Source: Arsenophonus fragariae (GTDB lineage: Bacteria; Pseudomonadota; Gammaproteobacteria; Enterobacterales; Enterobacteriaceae). Taken from it: a stretch of DNA of 64,000 nucleotides. The notes under the pieces were generated by a model. It was given only the letters and a program-made list of their open reading frames with translations, ran no database searches and had not been told where the DNA came from. The translations under genes were made by a program, and so were the position numbers. Shown here in pieces: positions 50,565 through 60,131 of the stretch. How positions within the stretch are numbered: the first letter of the stretch is position 1; each line of letters opens with the position of its first letter. The DNA lies in contig JBDPYZ010000009.1 in NCBI GenBank assembly GCA_047291315.1, positions 33,052 through 97,051 on the forward strand, given 5' to 3'.

Positions 50565-51044
50565 TTGATTATGTCTATTAGTATCGGTTCAGGTTATTTT
50601 TACACCCAGATCAATAATGAAAAAATTAACGACATTTTAGAGAAAAATACGCCTCCTCACATGAGCTTATGGGAGAAAATAAAGGAATTTTTTTGTTCAA
50701 CACATCAGGCTGAAGCACAAGAATGCATTTATAAACTTTGTCATCCCCCAGTCGGAACAACACCAGATGATGTAGAGAATACTTTTAAAAGGCTTAGTGA
50801 ATTAGCCCATCCCAAATGGAAAGGTAATTTCCTGAATAGAATGAAATATTTTGATGATAATAGTTTCCATATTATGGATAAAAATGGAGATGAAATTTTA
50901 TCTATAGTTATAGGCTATAACTATAAAGTCACAACGGGAACGTATCGTTGCTTCTATATGGATGGTACTAGCTATAGTTACCCCTTGCAAGACTCAATAA
51001 GACAAACAGTAATCGATAGCCCAAGAAAAAAAAACATTTTATAA
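50565..51044 (+). CDS. SPI-2-type effector N-terminal secretion domain, stand-alone
   Basis: The 159-residue protein closely matches the N-terminal translocation domain of Salmonella SspH2, SlrP, SseI and SseJ. Markers are SISIGSGYFYTQI, the W-E-K-I motif in LWEKIKEFFCSTHQAEAQEC, LCHPPVGTTPDDVENTF, RLSELAHP, and GDEILSIVI. That domain directs type III secretion and host-membrane targeting. The LRR/E3 ligase or other C-terminal domain is absent; the frame ends in SPRKKNIL and a terminator follows at 51089. It could be a truncated effector or a minimal one. AGAAGGAATT lies before the start; ATG 50571 is an alternative. It is placed between hairpin 1 and a phage repressor remnant. Confidence 0.85.
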   Translation: MIMSISIGSGYFYTQINNEKINDILEKNTPPHMSLWEKIKEFFCSTHQAEAQECIYKLCHPPVGTTPDDVENTFKRLSELAHPKWKGNFLNRMKYFDDNSFHIMDKNGDEILSIVIGYNYKVTTGTYRCFYMDGTSYSYPLQDSIRQTVIDSPRKKNIL

Positions 51045-51056
51045 ACCTATTCCAGT

Positions 51057-51300
51057 ATAGGTTACAACTTTCGTTAGTTTTCTTCTTCAAAGCCCCACAA
51101 TTTCTCGCTAAAGCTGCGGTACTATGGGGCTTTTCATCAAATTTACTACAATTACAACCAAACATGAATCCTCAATTATTAATCGGTTTAGCTCAAATTC
51201 ATACAAAACCCTATCGTACGAATAAGACATATATTATGGCGACTAAGATGACAAATATTACTATGTTTTTAGGTGTAGTTTCCATGTCATTTCTTACATA
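51057..51300 (+). other. Open stretch after the effector, unidentified
   Basis: A frame without a clear start runs LSLVFFFKAPQFLAKAAVLW... ...TNITMFLGVVSMSFLT and ends at a TAA at about 51300, spanning some 80 codons. It overlaps the terminator hairpin. It may be a remnant of the effector C-terminal domain or chance; no family recognised. Bases 51301-51464 hold nothing visible. Confidence 0.2.
51089..51134 (+). terminator. Hairpin terminator after the effector gene
   Basis: AAAGCCCCA pairs with TGGGGCTTT, followed by T. A small extra hairpin AACCTAT/ATAGGTT lies just before it at about 51043-51062. Confidence 0.55.
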
Positions 51301-51464
51301 ATTGTTAAATTTATAAGAGTGCATGACTAATTAAATTATGTCACTTGTGCGGATTTCACATTATTTTACATATTTTGGTATTTTTATTTAACATTTTCTC
51401 AGCTTGATTTATTACCCTCATCTCTTTCGTTATCTTTTTTATTACTTTTATCAAATAATTAGTG

Positions 51465-51665
51465 TCAGTCGGATTTTTTATTATAGATAAGTTCGTCAAC
51501 TGAACAATTTAAAGCTGTATTAATTGATTGAATAGTTGGATTTTTTTGTTTATTTCTTTCTATTCTTTATAATTAAGAAAATGATATTTGTGTTTTTTCG
51601 GCTAACTCTTACCTAGTCATTCCTAAAGCTTCTCTCCTTGTTCGTATATTGTCGCCTATAGACAT
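51465..51665 (-). pseudogene. XRE-family phage repressor remnant (RstR-like position), unit II
   Basis: The minus frame reads MSIGDNIRTRREALGMTR, stop, ELAEKTQISFS, stop, L, stop, then RIERNKQKNPTIQSINTAL and CSVDELIYNKKSD. This is a 66-codon helix-turn-helix regulator of the XRE type with three in-frame stops. It is divergent from the replication gene, the same arrangement as rstR/rstA in CTX-phi. Confidence 0.8.
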
Positions 51666-51797
51666 AAAAACTTTCTCTTGAAAGTCATTTATAGAAATAA
51701 TAACTTACTTATGAAAATAGTAAGTTGATTATTTAAAGATGAGTATGTAGTTAGAACATCTCGAGATATGGGGCATGGGGGGAGGATCTATTGATTT

Positions 51798-52930
51798 TAT
51801 GAAGATTACTAAATTAAGCGGTATTAGCTTGTCTGCTCGTGATGTTAAATTTGAAATAAAAGACGATTTATCTGTTCAGGGATTAACCCATCCTTTTGAA
51901 TCGTTACCCTCCCATTTTACCAGTCTGGGCATGAAAGTTTATTAGGGAACCCATTTAATTTTTCCGTGGGTCAATCTTAAGGCTTCACCGCCAAGCTTTT
52001 GCAGGGAAATAATGTATTCATGTGGTCTGGAATTAATCACTAATTTAGCGGTTTCCATGCCAGATCTTTTTAATCTGTTAGATGTGGTGAATACAGAAAG
52101 TTTCTGAGCTTCATACGACTGCTACCGGCGGAAAGTATTTGTAAACAGGTTATTTCTAATTTTAAAAATATCAGTCATGGACAGACCAAAGCGACGAGAG
52201 CAAATGATTATGAATCCACGGTTTATTTTAACCACGGCTCTCAACACCGGGAATAGTGTATTTATTACAAGGCGCCTGAATTGGCAAAGCGTTCGAGGGA
52301 AATTCAAAAAAATCACTGGGTAATACCAGTGATGCTTAACTGCGAAATCAGTTTGTAATTTTAAATGATAAACGACTGACGGATTTTGCTAATAACCTGT
52401 TGAGATTAGAAGGGCGATAAAAAAAACGTTTTTTAAAAGATAACCAGCTCCCGATGAATTTTTCGACATTGTGGGCTTATCAGGATGAATTTGAGAAGAA
52501 AGGTAAAAATTTAATTTATGTGTTGTGGGAAAAGAGTTTTAAGGATTTGCTTAAGGCGTTAAGAAGTGAGGAAATGAATATTTATAATGATGAACATATT
52601 TTTGAACGATTAAAATCACATTATTATTTTATCACACCAAAAGGCAATATTTTATATGCCAAAGCGCAGCGGATATTTGGTTTTTATCGTCGTTTAGTCA
52701 ATGAAGGATTTTACAATGTCCTTAATTCTATGAGTCGAATGACGTTTTGGCGTTATTTAACCTTCTTAATCGATGGCATTAGCAAATTCCAGTTACAGAA
52801 TCTTACCGGCAATAAATCTAACATAATTATTTTCTATCAAGTGATTACTATCGATCTTTCTCAACAACGACCTTATTAGTATGTTGAGCTAGTGAGTGTT
52901 TTTGAACGTCAAAATACTGTGTTGCAAATG
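51798..52930 (+). pseudogene. Inovirus replication initiation protein (gpII/RstA-like), unit II
   Basis: From ATG 51798 the frames read MKITKLSGISLSARDVKFEI, LPSHFTSLGMKVY, stop, IFPWVNLKASP then, after a shift, AKLLQGNNVFMWSG: the KASPAKLLQGHNV-type motif of phage X/RstA replication proteins. An open 141-codon part (52454-52879) holds the C-terminal domain with FSTLWAYQDEFEKKGKN and FYRRLVNEGFYNVL. Many stops lie between. The protein would nick the phage origin for rolling-circle replication but is inactive here. Confidence 0.8.
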
Positions 52931-52955
52931 CTTAAATCAAGAAAGGTGAACAATT

Positions 52956-53267
52956 ATGGCTGCATGACCCTTATATCAAACGGTGATTAGAAAAGTCATC
53001 CGGGTTAATATCTTTAATGACTGATAGGTTTATACCACTGTTATTTTACCCGCACCAGACCCTTATTCTAAACGGCGTTTAGGGGCGGAGAGTTCAGAAG
53101 TCAATGAACTGGTTTACCGTTTTTCTAGCTATGAGCGTTTTTTTGATTTTAAGGATAAAAAGTCAGGAAAATCTAAGAAGGGTAATAGAGTTGAAATGTT
53201 TCTCGATTTGGTGGTGATAAACCAGTCGCTGGAGAAATTTGCAACGTTTTATCAAGGATCGCGTTAG
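52956..53267 (+). pseudogene. gpV-like ssDNA-binding protein remnant, unit II
   Basis: The start MAA is followed at once by a TGA, then LYQTVI and, after further damage, PAPDPYSKRRL, ELVYRFSSYERFFDFKDKK and RVEMFLDLVVINQSLEKFATFY. It corresponds to the unit I gene at 45567. It then runs directly into the Zot C-terminal sequence, showing that the coat, adsorption and Zot ATPase region has been deleted here. Confidence 0.6.
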
Positions 53268-53827
53268 AACACCTACAAAATAACCAAACTGGTGGTGTTA
53301 GAATTACGCAGCTGTTATCGGGTCCAATGTGTATCTCGGTTAAGCTATTTAAGAATAATCGCAATTCATCTTATCAGTGCAGTTATGACAAAGCGATTTT
53401 CCCACTTTATCATTCTTACCAAGGCGGGCTGCGGCAAGAGCAGGTGGTCGATAAGCGCCAGAGTATTTTTAGTTTGCGTAGGCTTTTGATAATTGCATTG
53501 GGGTTTTTGTTACTGCTGTCTTTTTCGATTTATTATCTGAGCCATTTTTTCCGGTCAGGCGATGTTATCAAAAGATTCACCAGTTTCCCCGTCGGTTAAT
53601 CCGTCTGTTTCTTCACAACCTTTGTATCAACATTCATCGTTACAGAATTTGTCTGTTCATTGGCGTATTGCCGGTAAAATTAGTCAGCGCGAGCAGACCT
53701 GGCTGGTATTATTGGGTGATCAGGGGCAACTCCGGATCGAATCCTTGTCGAAATTTCGTTTTTCGGATTTGCGTATGATGGGTGAGATTGAGGGTGACGT
53801 TGTAACAACATACTCAGGAGTCATCAA
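53268..53827 (+). pseudogene. Zot/gpI C-terminal remnant, unit II
   Basis: NNQTGGVRITQLLSGPMCIS, SYDKAIFPLYHSYQGGLRQE and VVDKRQSIFSLRRLLIIALGFLLLL form the end of the cytoplasmic part and the membrane helix of a Zot-type assembly protein. A shift near 53566 leads to the periplasmic tail SPVSPSVNPSVSSQPLYQ ... LSVHWRIAGKISQREQTWLV. The Walker ATPase domain is missing. The stop overlaps the secretin start (ATGA). Confidence 0.7.
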
Positions 53828-55059
53828 ATGAAAAAGGCAGTGTTAGGCGTATTATGTTTGATGAGTCCGTTACTTTTTGCCAAAGGGGTAATGGTAGAGT
53901 TGAATAGTGTGCCGTTACCGCAAGCTTTGAATGTGCTTTACAGTCAGGTTTTTTTGCGTCCTTTCATGTTATCGCCCGAGTTGATCAATGATCCCCGTAA
54001 AGTGACTTTTCGTATTACTCCAGATATTGATGAACGGGCTTTTGTTAAGCGTTATTTGCATAATTTACAGATTGCGATCCATGAACGTGAGGGTATCGAC
54101 TATTAGCTACTTTTACGACAAAAACACCTGAGGTATTACAGGAAAGCTATGTTTATCAGCCGCGTCATCTATCGTTCAGTTGAATATTTGTCTGATTTGT
54201 TACGGGGTCAGTTTGCAGGTAATTTTAATGCGTTGGGCCAGGGGATTTCTGGTAGTCAGATAGCACCACAGGATGCGGTATCAGGTACGGCGTCTGATTT
54301 TTTGAACCGGACGGGTGATGTATTGGTTTATTACGGTACCCGAGCGGATATTGTACGGTTAAAGGCACTGTTACCGAAAATTGATACGGTGACCAGATGA
54401 GGTGGTGGTTTCGGCGTATGTCTTTGAAGTACAGACAGCGGAGCGTAATGGTTCAGGTTTGGCGCTGGCAGCTAAACTGGTTTCCGGTAAATTGAATATA
54501 GGGATGGGTAAGGAAGCGGGATTTGATAATTTTGTCCGTTTTAATTTAGGTTCATTGGATGCCTTGTATGAACTGTTTCGGACGGATAGCCGTTTTCATG
54601 TGGTGAGTTCGCCGAGACTGCGGGTAAAAAATGGGGCGAAGGCGTCGTTTTTGGTGGGCTCTGAGGTGCCGGTATTAGGTCAGGTCAGTTATGCCGATAA
54701 TAAGCCTGTTCAGTCGATAGAATACCGCTCTAGTGGGGTTATCTTGAATGTGCGTCCGCAAATCCGGCAACAGGGCGTTGATTTAACCATTGACCAGCAA
54801 TTATCCAATTTTGCGAAAACGGAAACGGGCGTGAATAACAGTCCAACGCTTATCAAGCGTGAAGTGAGTACCCCAGGTGAGTGTGGCAGATGGCGATATT
54901 ATCCTGTTAGGCGGTTTGGCGGAAAACAAGCTGACAGAAGCGGATACCGGATTTTCGTTTTTTCCAAAAGGGGTGTTTACCGGTGCTTCGGCGGAGAATA
55001 ATAAGACTGATATTTTAGTCATTTTGCAGGTTAAGAAGGTTAAACGTTATGAGAAATAA
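53828..55059 (+). pseudogene. pIV-type secretin, multiply disrupted, unit II
   Basis: A signal (MKKAVLGVLCLMSPLLFA) and N-domains (VPLPQALNVLYSQVFLRPF) lead to a TAG at about 54104. The frame resumes with SVEYLSDLLRGQFAGNF near 54176, shifts near 54390, then follows the secretin domain (SGLALAAKLVSGKLNIG, VLGQVSYADNKPVQSIEYR, VILNVRPQI). A further shift near 54875 precedes SVADGDIILLGGL and ends VKRYEK. Secretins form the outer-membrane exit pore for the phage. Confidence 0.85.
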
Positions 55060-55080
55060 ATCGACTGAGAAAAATGGTAC

Positions 55081-55380
55081 GTATGAATAAATATTACTAT
55101 GACTGAAGAAGAATTTAATATTGTTCGAAGGGTGGGTAAAATGGAAGGTAAACCTGTGACATCTGTTTTTATGTGATTTATTTGTGATGGGAAAGTATTT
55201 GCAGTTTTAGGCGAAGTTTTAAAGACTATGGAGAGGTTGTTTAAGATTAAATCCGTATTTAGTGAGAAACGATAAATGAAATTCGTTCTTCTGGTTTGGT
55301 TACAATGGTAAAAAGCTTGATGATGAGAAAATACCGGCAAACAGAAGTAATCAAAGGGAAAGAATAAATAATGGGTTGTT
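55081..55380 (+). other. Decayed small frames after the secretin, unit II
   Basis: MTEEEFNIVRRVGKMEGKPV, stop, FICDGKVFAVLGEVLKTM, then MKFVLLVWLQW in another frame. It looks like one or two short phage genes with stops. The same stretch recurs at 61381-61680 with a one-base difference in a T/G run. No family recognised. Confidence 0.3.
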
Positions 55381-55431
55381 TTTTGATTAAAGATATATGA
55401 TCTGTAAGCATTAAGAACGTTTCTGCGCTGC

Positions 55432-55465
55432 GCTGTATAGCCAGAAGGAAATCCGACTATACAGC
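55432..55465. terminator. Hairpin downstream of the phage structural region, unit II
   Basis: GCTGTATAG and CTATACAGC form a 9-bp stem around a 16-base loop; a tandem copy lies at 61734-61767. No T-run follows, so it may serve another purpose. Confidence 0.4.
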
Positions 55466-55495
55466 TATCATATAAACCTATGCAAGAGGTCTACT

Positions 55496-55725
55496 ATGAG
55501 TGGATCTAATCTTACTGATTTTTCCAGACTTATGCAATGTGCTTTTTGTGCTTCATGATTCGATTGATGCCATTTCGGATGACGGCGTATCATCTGTTGC
55601 CGGATGAAAACCCGCAGGCCATTTTGTTTCAACGATTGGCGGAGTGCTATCAAACGGATTTGGTGGTATTGCATGAGGAACTTCTGTTTATGGTGTTATT
55701 TTTTCTGCCATCAAGGTTCGTATAA
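55496..55725 (+). pseudogene. Unidentified phage gene before hairpin 2, unit II
   Basis: MSGSNLTDFSRLMQCAF is followed by a shift, then YHLLPDENPQAILFQRLAECYQTDLVVLHEELLF ending SRFV. The copy at 61801 has different small indels. GAGGTCTACT precedes the start. Function unknown. It ends at the left arm of hairpin 2. Confidence 0.4.
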
Positions 55726-55813
55726 TGCCCAACGTCGTTATGTTGAATAGCCGTCTGCGAAAATATCACCCCGCAGACGACGGTCAATTTATACATAACG
55801 TTATTGTGCGAAC
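55715..55813. other. dif-like inverted repeat (attP-type Xer site), hairpin 2
   Basis: Left arm GGTTCGTATAATG-CCCAACGTCG-TTATGTTGAA has XerC- and XerD-like halves with an enlarged centre, as in the CTX-phi attP1 arm. The right arm read in reverse is GTTCGCACAATAACGTTATG. Inner stem GCCGTCTGC pairs with GCAGAC-containing DNA. The arms are imperfect compared with hairpin 1. Confidence 0.7.
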
Positions 55814-55858
55814 GTTTTAGGTTATTTACCTATTTGTATTTGATATCGTTCTCATTTT

Positions 55859-56413
55859 TTAGCGGATATTTTGCGCAATTGATTTGTTCATTTCTCCTAG
55901 CATCGTTTGCATACTATTGAGTAAACTAACCGTAACATTGTAAGTCTGCATGATTTTTTGAATTTGTAATTGAGATTGAGAAACAAAATCAGACGCTCTG
56001 TCTGATACGGTTTTGATAGCGGCCTTAACTGCCTGTAATTTACCTTGATTTAACTTTTTACCTTCCGGAGCGCTGTTGTCTATGCTCTTTCCATCAACAG
56101 TGATATTATTTTCTTTCATAAATTTCCTGATATCGTCAGGAAGGTAGTCTTCTCCTTTATCGCCCTCCTTGGCAACCTTAGCGATGATTTCATCAACTCG
56201 GTTAGCCATTTCTTGAGAATCTCTTGAGAAATCGGCTCTTTTTCTCATTTCAAGATATTTTGTGTTGGCTAAATCTGAGAGTAAGCTCATGAAGGTATAT
56301 AGTATTTCTATGCCTTGAGATAATATAGGATCTTCTTTATAGCCATGTGTTGTAACACTATACAGTCCTGAAATATTATTACTGTTGAATGACTCAACTG
56401 GTGAAGTAATCAT
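55859..56413 (-). CDS. EspA/SseB-like type III secretion filament protein, copy 1
   Basis: The 184-residue protein resembles EspA of E. coli and SseB of Salmonella, which build the extracellular sheath/filament that links needle and host pore. Shared features are the N-terminal helix ILYTFMSLLSDLANTKYLEMR, EMANRVDEIIAKV, LPDDIRKFMKENNITVDG, then LQAVKAAIKTVSDRASDFVSQSQLQIQKI in blocks, and the closing LLNSMQTMLGEMNKS. Coiled-coil heptads occur at both ends. GGAGATAAATC precedes the ATG. It is intact and lies 96 bases after the sseD-like gene as a two-gene operon, between hairpin 2 and a repressor remnant. Confidence 0.85.
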   Translation of the reverse strand: MITSPVESFNSNNISGLYSVTTHGYKEDPILSQGIEILYTFMSLLSDLANTKYLEMRKRADFSRDSQEMANRVDEIIAKVAKEGDKGEDYLPDDIRKFMKENNITVDGKSIDNSAPEGKKLNQGKLQAVKAAIKTVSDRASDFVSQSQLQIQKIMQTYNVTVSLLNSMQTMLGEMNKSIAQNIR

Positions 56414-56509
56414 GATTTATCTCCTTAATTTCATGATGGCTCTTTTTTTGTCATATATAAAAAAATACACATAACGAGCTTGTTAAGTGTTAAATTGCTA
56501 AAGTAAATT

Positions 56510-57115
56510 TTAATGACGAATGGAAGAGCTTATTCGACTATGGAGTTCAACTAAATCTTTTGTAAAAGCTTTCATTTGTTCAGAAACTTGCCGGATTTTG
56601 TCTGCTAAATCATTAATATTTTTTGCGTAATTTTGGGCACTGGTTGCTTCCAGTTCTCCGGTTATTTTATCTAATTCGGCTAACTTAGTATCGTTAGCAG
56701 ATTGTATTTGTGTAATGCCTTGTGTGCCATGACCCAAACCGGAACCAATCTGTCCTCCTACTGTTACACCCGTTTGCATTGCTCCATTAGCTCCAGCTGC
56801 TGCTCCGATCCCTGTTCCCGCCAGACCGGCTACGCCCGCAGCTATTTGTCCTCCTGCTGACCAGATTGCCGCAGAATTTGCGTTATCTATTCCTTCACGC
56901 TTTTTATCCATTGAGGCAACCTGGATATTCCATCCTAACTCTTGCTGTTTTTGATTAAATTCTTGCAAAATATCACGGAGTTTTTTTAGCATTTCAGATA
57001 GCATCATCATCAGCTCATTGATTTGAGAAATGCTCTCCATACCATCACTGTATGATGATGTATTATATCGAGATACTGAATTTACGGGGTGTAAAGTTGC
57101 TTGAATATTATCCAT
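56510..57115 (-). CDS. SseD/EspB-like type III secretion translocon protein, copy 1
   Basis: From ATG 57115 (AAGGA upstream) the protein is 201 residues. It matches SseD in order: MMMLSEMLKKLRDILQEFNQKQQ and LGWNIQVASMDKK (SseD has KLRDIMRSYNVEKQ and LAWELQV); AIWSAGGQIAAGVAGLAGTGIGAAAG (hydrophobic pore segment, about residues 83-110); GGQIGSGLGHGTQGI; a C-terminal helix AQNYAKNINDLADKI with SEQMKAF. SseD/EspB is the small pore subunit partnering SseC/EspD. The frame is open 11 codons upstream. It is intact. Confidence 0.85.
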   Translation of the reverse strand: MDNIQATLHPVNSVSRYNTSSYSDGMESISQINELMMMLSEMLKKLRDILQEFNQKQQELGWNIQVASMDKKREGIDNANSAAIWSAGGQIAAGVAGLAGTGIGAAAGANGAMQTGVTVGGQIGSGLGHGTQGITQIQSANDTKLAELDKITGELEATSAQNYAKNINDLADKIRQVSEQMKAFTKDLVELHSRISSSIRH

Positions 57116-57249
57116 TATTTGTTCCTTTTCATGAGAAGATTGGAGCAAAATATCTGATGATTTTGCTTTTTTAACGTCTGGTTCCTTTATCTTCTAATAT
57201 TGAAAAATACTCAATCAGTTAAATACCGGAATTATTTGATATAAAAAAT

Positions 57250-57630
57250 TTTTATTGGTGACGATTTAAATAGCCTGACTTGATAGTAAAAATCCAAATA
57301 GGGGGGCGATTAATGGAACAACGGCAATATCGAATTTATCAGGCTCTAGTAATCATTCTTTACCTATGAACGTCGTAAATTTTGTGTCTGTAAAATAGGT
57401 TATTCCAAAATTATCAGTATAGATAGGCATCCCAAATTCATTTTTTTCATTGTTATAAAACGTCGATTAACTGTATTAAACAGGGTGTAACCGATGACGT
57501 CAGGGTTATTTTCTCTAAATTCAATTTCTATATTCTTCTAGTCGTTTTTTATTTCTTTTTCATTTACATCAGCTTTTTGTTAATTAAATATCTAAGAGTA
57601 CATGACTTTTAAGCGTGTACTCTATATTCC
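57250..57630 (-). pseudogene. Unidentified decayed frame upstream of the sseD-like gene
   Basis: Minus-strand frames read EFRENNPDVIGYTLFNTVNRRF, NEFGMPIYTDNFGITYFTDTKFTTFIG and LLEPDKFDIAVVPLIAP, with stops and shifts. It could have been the first gene of the same cargo operon. No family recognised. Duplicated at 63550-63930. Confidence 0.35.
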
Positions 57631-57719
57631 AATTTGGAGTTATTTTTCCTAAATTTATTTTTTTATTAACCTTTTGTTAATATTGTTGTATTTTAATTTT
57701 GGCTGCTTTTTTCATTCTT

Positions 57720-57969
57720 TTATTTAATTTTGTTGTTGCCTTTTTCTTTTGCTAATTTAATCCATATTGCTTTTAAATCGGAATTTTTTCTTTTTGAGCT
57801 TGAGCGGTTGCTATTATTTCAATTGGATCAATTTTTAGGCATTTTAAACGTCCCAGAGTATAGCCGTTTCTTGCTTTAGTCATGTTTTGTCTAGGTATTT
57901 TCAAATACTTTGCAACCGCATAATCACTTTTAAGATTAAGCTTTTATATAGTCTTCAAACCACCACATT
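57720..57969 (-). pseudogene. DUF3693-like phage regulator remnant, unit III
   Basis: MWWFEDYIKA, stop and shift, then SDYAVAKYLKIPRQNMTKARNGYTLG, IDPIEIIATAQAQKEK and LKAIWIKLAKEKG. The order (helix-turn-helix, then a short Ala/Glu helix) resembles the small DUF3693 regulators found in filamentous phages. It occupies the same divergent position as the XRE repressor of unit II but is unrelated to it. Confidence 0.55.
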
Positions 57970-58102
57970 TCTTTTCTTTGTTTTGATTGTATTTTTTTAA
58001 TTATATTTATATGTAATCTTTTTGGATACGTAACGATTATAGATTTCAGTAATATTATTTTGTTACTATAGCGGCTGAAAAGGTTATATTTATAGCAATT
58101 TT

Positions 58103-59234
58103 ATGAAGATTGCTAAATTAAGCGGTATTAGCTTGTCTGCTCGTGATGTTAAATTTGGAATAAAAGACGATTTATCTGTTCAGGGATTAACCCATCCTTT
58201 TGAATCGTTACCCTCCCATTTTGCCAGTCTGGGCATGAAAGTTTATTAGGGAACCCATTTAATTTTTCCGTGGGTCAATCTTAAGGCTTCACCGCCAAGC
58301 TTTTGCAGGGAAATAATGTATTCATGTGGTCTGGAATTAATCACTAATTTAGCGGTTTCCATGCCAGATCTTTTTAATCTGTTAGATGTGGTGAATACAG
58401 AAAGTTTCTGAGCTTCATACGACTGCTACCGGCGGAAAGTATTTGTAAACAGGTTATTTCTAATTTTAAAAATATCAGTCATGGACAGACCAAAGCGACG
58501 AGAGCAAATGATTATGAATCCACGGTTTATTTTAACCACGGCTCTCAACACCGGGAATAGTGTATTTATTACAAGGCGCCTGAATTGGCAAAGCGTTCGA
58601 GGGAAATTCAAAAAAATCACTGGGTAATACCAGTGATGCTTAACTGCGAAATCAGTTTGTAATTTTAAATGATAAACGACTGACGGATTTTGCTAATAAC
58701 CTGTTGAGATTAGAAGGGCGATAAAAAAAACGTTTTTTAAAAGATAACCAGCTCCCGATGAATTTTTCGACATTGTGGGCTTATCAGGATGAATTTGAGA
58801 AGAAAGGTAAAAATTTAATTTATGTGTTGTGGGAAAAGAGTTTTAAGGATTTGCTTAAGGCGTTAAGAAGTGAGGAAATGAATATTTATAATGATGAACA
58901 TATTTTTGAACGATTAAAATCACATTATTATTTTATCACACCAAAAGGCAATATTTTATATGCCAAAGCGCAGCGGATATTTGGTTTTTATCGTCGTTTA
59001 GTCAATGAAGGATTTTACAATGTCCTTAATTCTATGAGTCGAATGACGTTTTGGCGTTATTTAACCTTCTTAATCGATGGCATTAGCAAATTCCAGTTAC
59101 AGAATCTTACCGGCAATAAATCTAACATAATTACTTTCTATCAAGTGATTACTATCGATCTTTCTCAACAACGACCTTATTAGTATGTTGAGCTAGTGAG
59201 TGTTTTTGAACGTCAAAATACTGTGTTGCAAATG
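58103..59234 (+). pseudogene. Inovirus replication initiation protein (gpII/RstA-like), unit III
   Basis: Nearly identical to 51798-52930, including the stop after LGMKVY, the shift in the KASP motif and the open C-terminal part at 58758-59183 (one residue differs, IIT for III). Shared lesions show that decay preceded duplication. Confidence 0.8.
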
Positions 59235-59259
59235 CTTAAATCAAGAAAGGTGAACAATT

Positions 59260-59571
59260 ATGGCTGCATGACCCTTATATCAAACGGTGATTAGAAAAGT
59301 CATCCGGGTTAATATCTTTAATGACTGATAGGTTTATACCACTGTTATTTTACCCGCACCAGACCCTTATTCTAAACGGCGTTTAGGGGCGGAGAGTTCA
59401 GAAGTCAATGAACTGGTTTACCGTTTTTCTAGCTATGAGCGTTTTTTTGATTTTAAGGATAAAAAGTCAGGAAAATCTAAGAAGGGTAATAGAGTTGAAA
59501 TGTTTCTCGATTTGGTGGTGATAAACCAGTCGCTGGAGAAATTTGCAACGTTTTATCAAGGATCGCGTTAG
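59260..59571 (+). pseudogene. gpV-like protein remnant, unit III
   Basis: Copy of 52956-53267 with the same early TGA and the same direct junction to the Zot C-terminus. Confidence 0.6.
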
Positions 59572-60131
59572 AACACCTACAAAATAACCAAACTGGTGGT
59601 GTTAGAATTACGCAGCTGTTATCGGGTCCAATGTGTATCTCGGTTAAGCTATTTAAGAATAATCGCAATTCATCTTATCAGTGCAGTTATGACAAAGCGA
59701 TTTTCCCACTTTATCATTCTTACCAAGGCGAGCTGCGGCAAGAGCAGGTGGTCGATAAGCGCCAGAGTATTTTTAGTTTGCGTAGGCTTTTGATAATTGC
59801 ATTGGGGTTTTTGTTACTGCTGTCTTTTTCGATTTATTATCTGAGCCATTTTTTCCGGTCAGGCGATGTTATCAAAAGATTCACCAGTTTCCCCGTCGGT
59901 TAATCCGTCTGTTTCTTCACAACCTTTGTATCAACATTCATCGTTACAGAATTTGTCTGTTCATTGGCGTATTGCCGGTAAAATTAGTCAGCGCGAGCAG
60001 ACCTGGCTGGTATTATTGGGTGATCAGGGGCAACTCCGGATCGAATCCTTGTCGAAATTTCGTTTTTCGGATTTGCGTATGATGGGTGAGATTGAGGGTG
60101 ACGTTGTAACAACATACTGGGAAGCCGTCAA
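59572..60131 (+). pseudogene. Zot/gpI C-terminal remnant, unit III
   Basis: Copy of 53268-53827; one visible change is HSYQGELRQE instead of HSYQGGLRQE. The same frameshift between the membrane helix and the periplasmic tail is present. The ATPase domain is absent. Confidence 0.7.

Larger units (their letters stand above)
51798..57700 (+). repeat. Tandem direct repeat, first copy (about 5.9 kb)
   Basis: This segment (replication remnant through the sseD-like gene and beyond) recurs at 58103-64000 at an offset of 6304 bases, falling to 6300 after small indels. Differences are few, concentrated around 54100-54170, 55210-55240, 55420 and 55550-55620. Homology starts close to the replication-gene ATG. 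Confidence 0.95.

Noticed and set aside
52122..52316. Minus-strand frame duplicated at 58426
   Set aside because: It is antisense to the decayed replication gene and has no signal or family features; duplication only reflects the tandem repeat.
53173..53364. Minus-strand 63-codon frame over the gpV/Zot junction
   Set aside because: Antisense to recognisable phage coding sequence.
54801..55022. Minus-strand 73-codon frame, also at 61101
   Set aside because: Antisense to the secretin C-terminus.
55047..55340. Minus-strand 97-codon frame, also at 61347
   Set aside because: The plus strand carries better coding remnants (MTEEEFNIVRR), and the minus product has no recognisable features or start signal.
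56340..56360. Ter-like core TGTTGTAAC near 56345
   Set aside because: It diverges after TTGTAAC (CACT instead of TAAA) and lies inside the sseB-like coding sequence.
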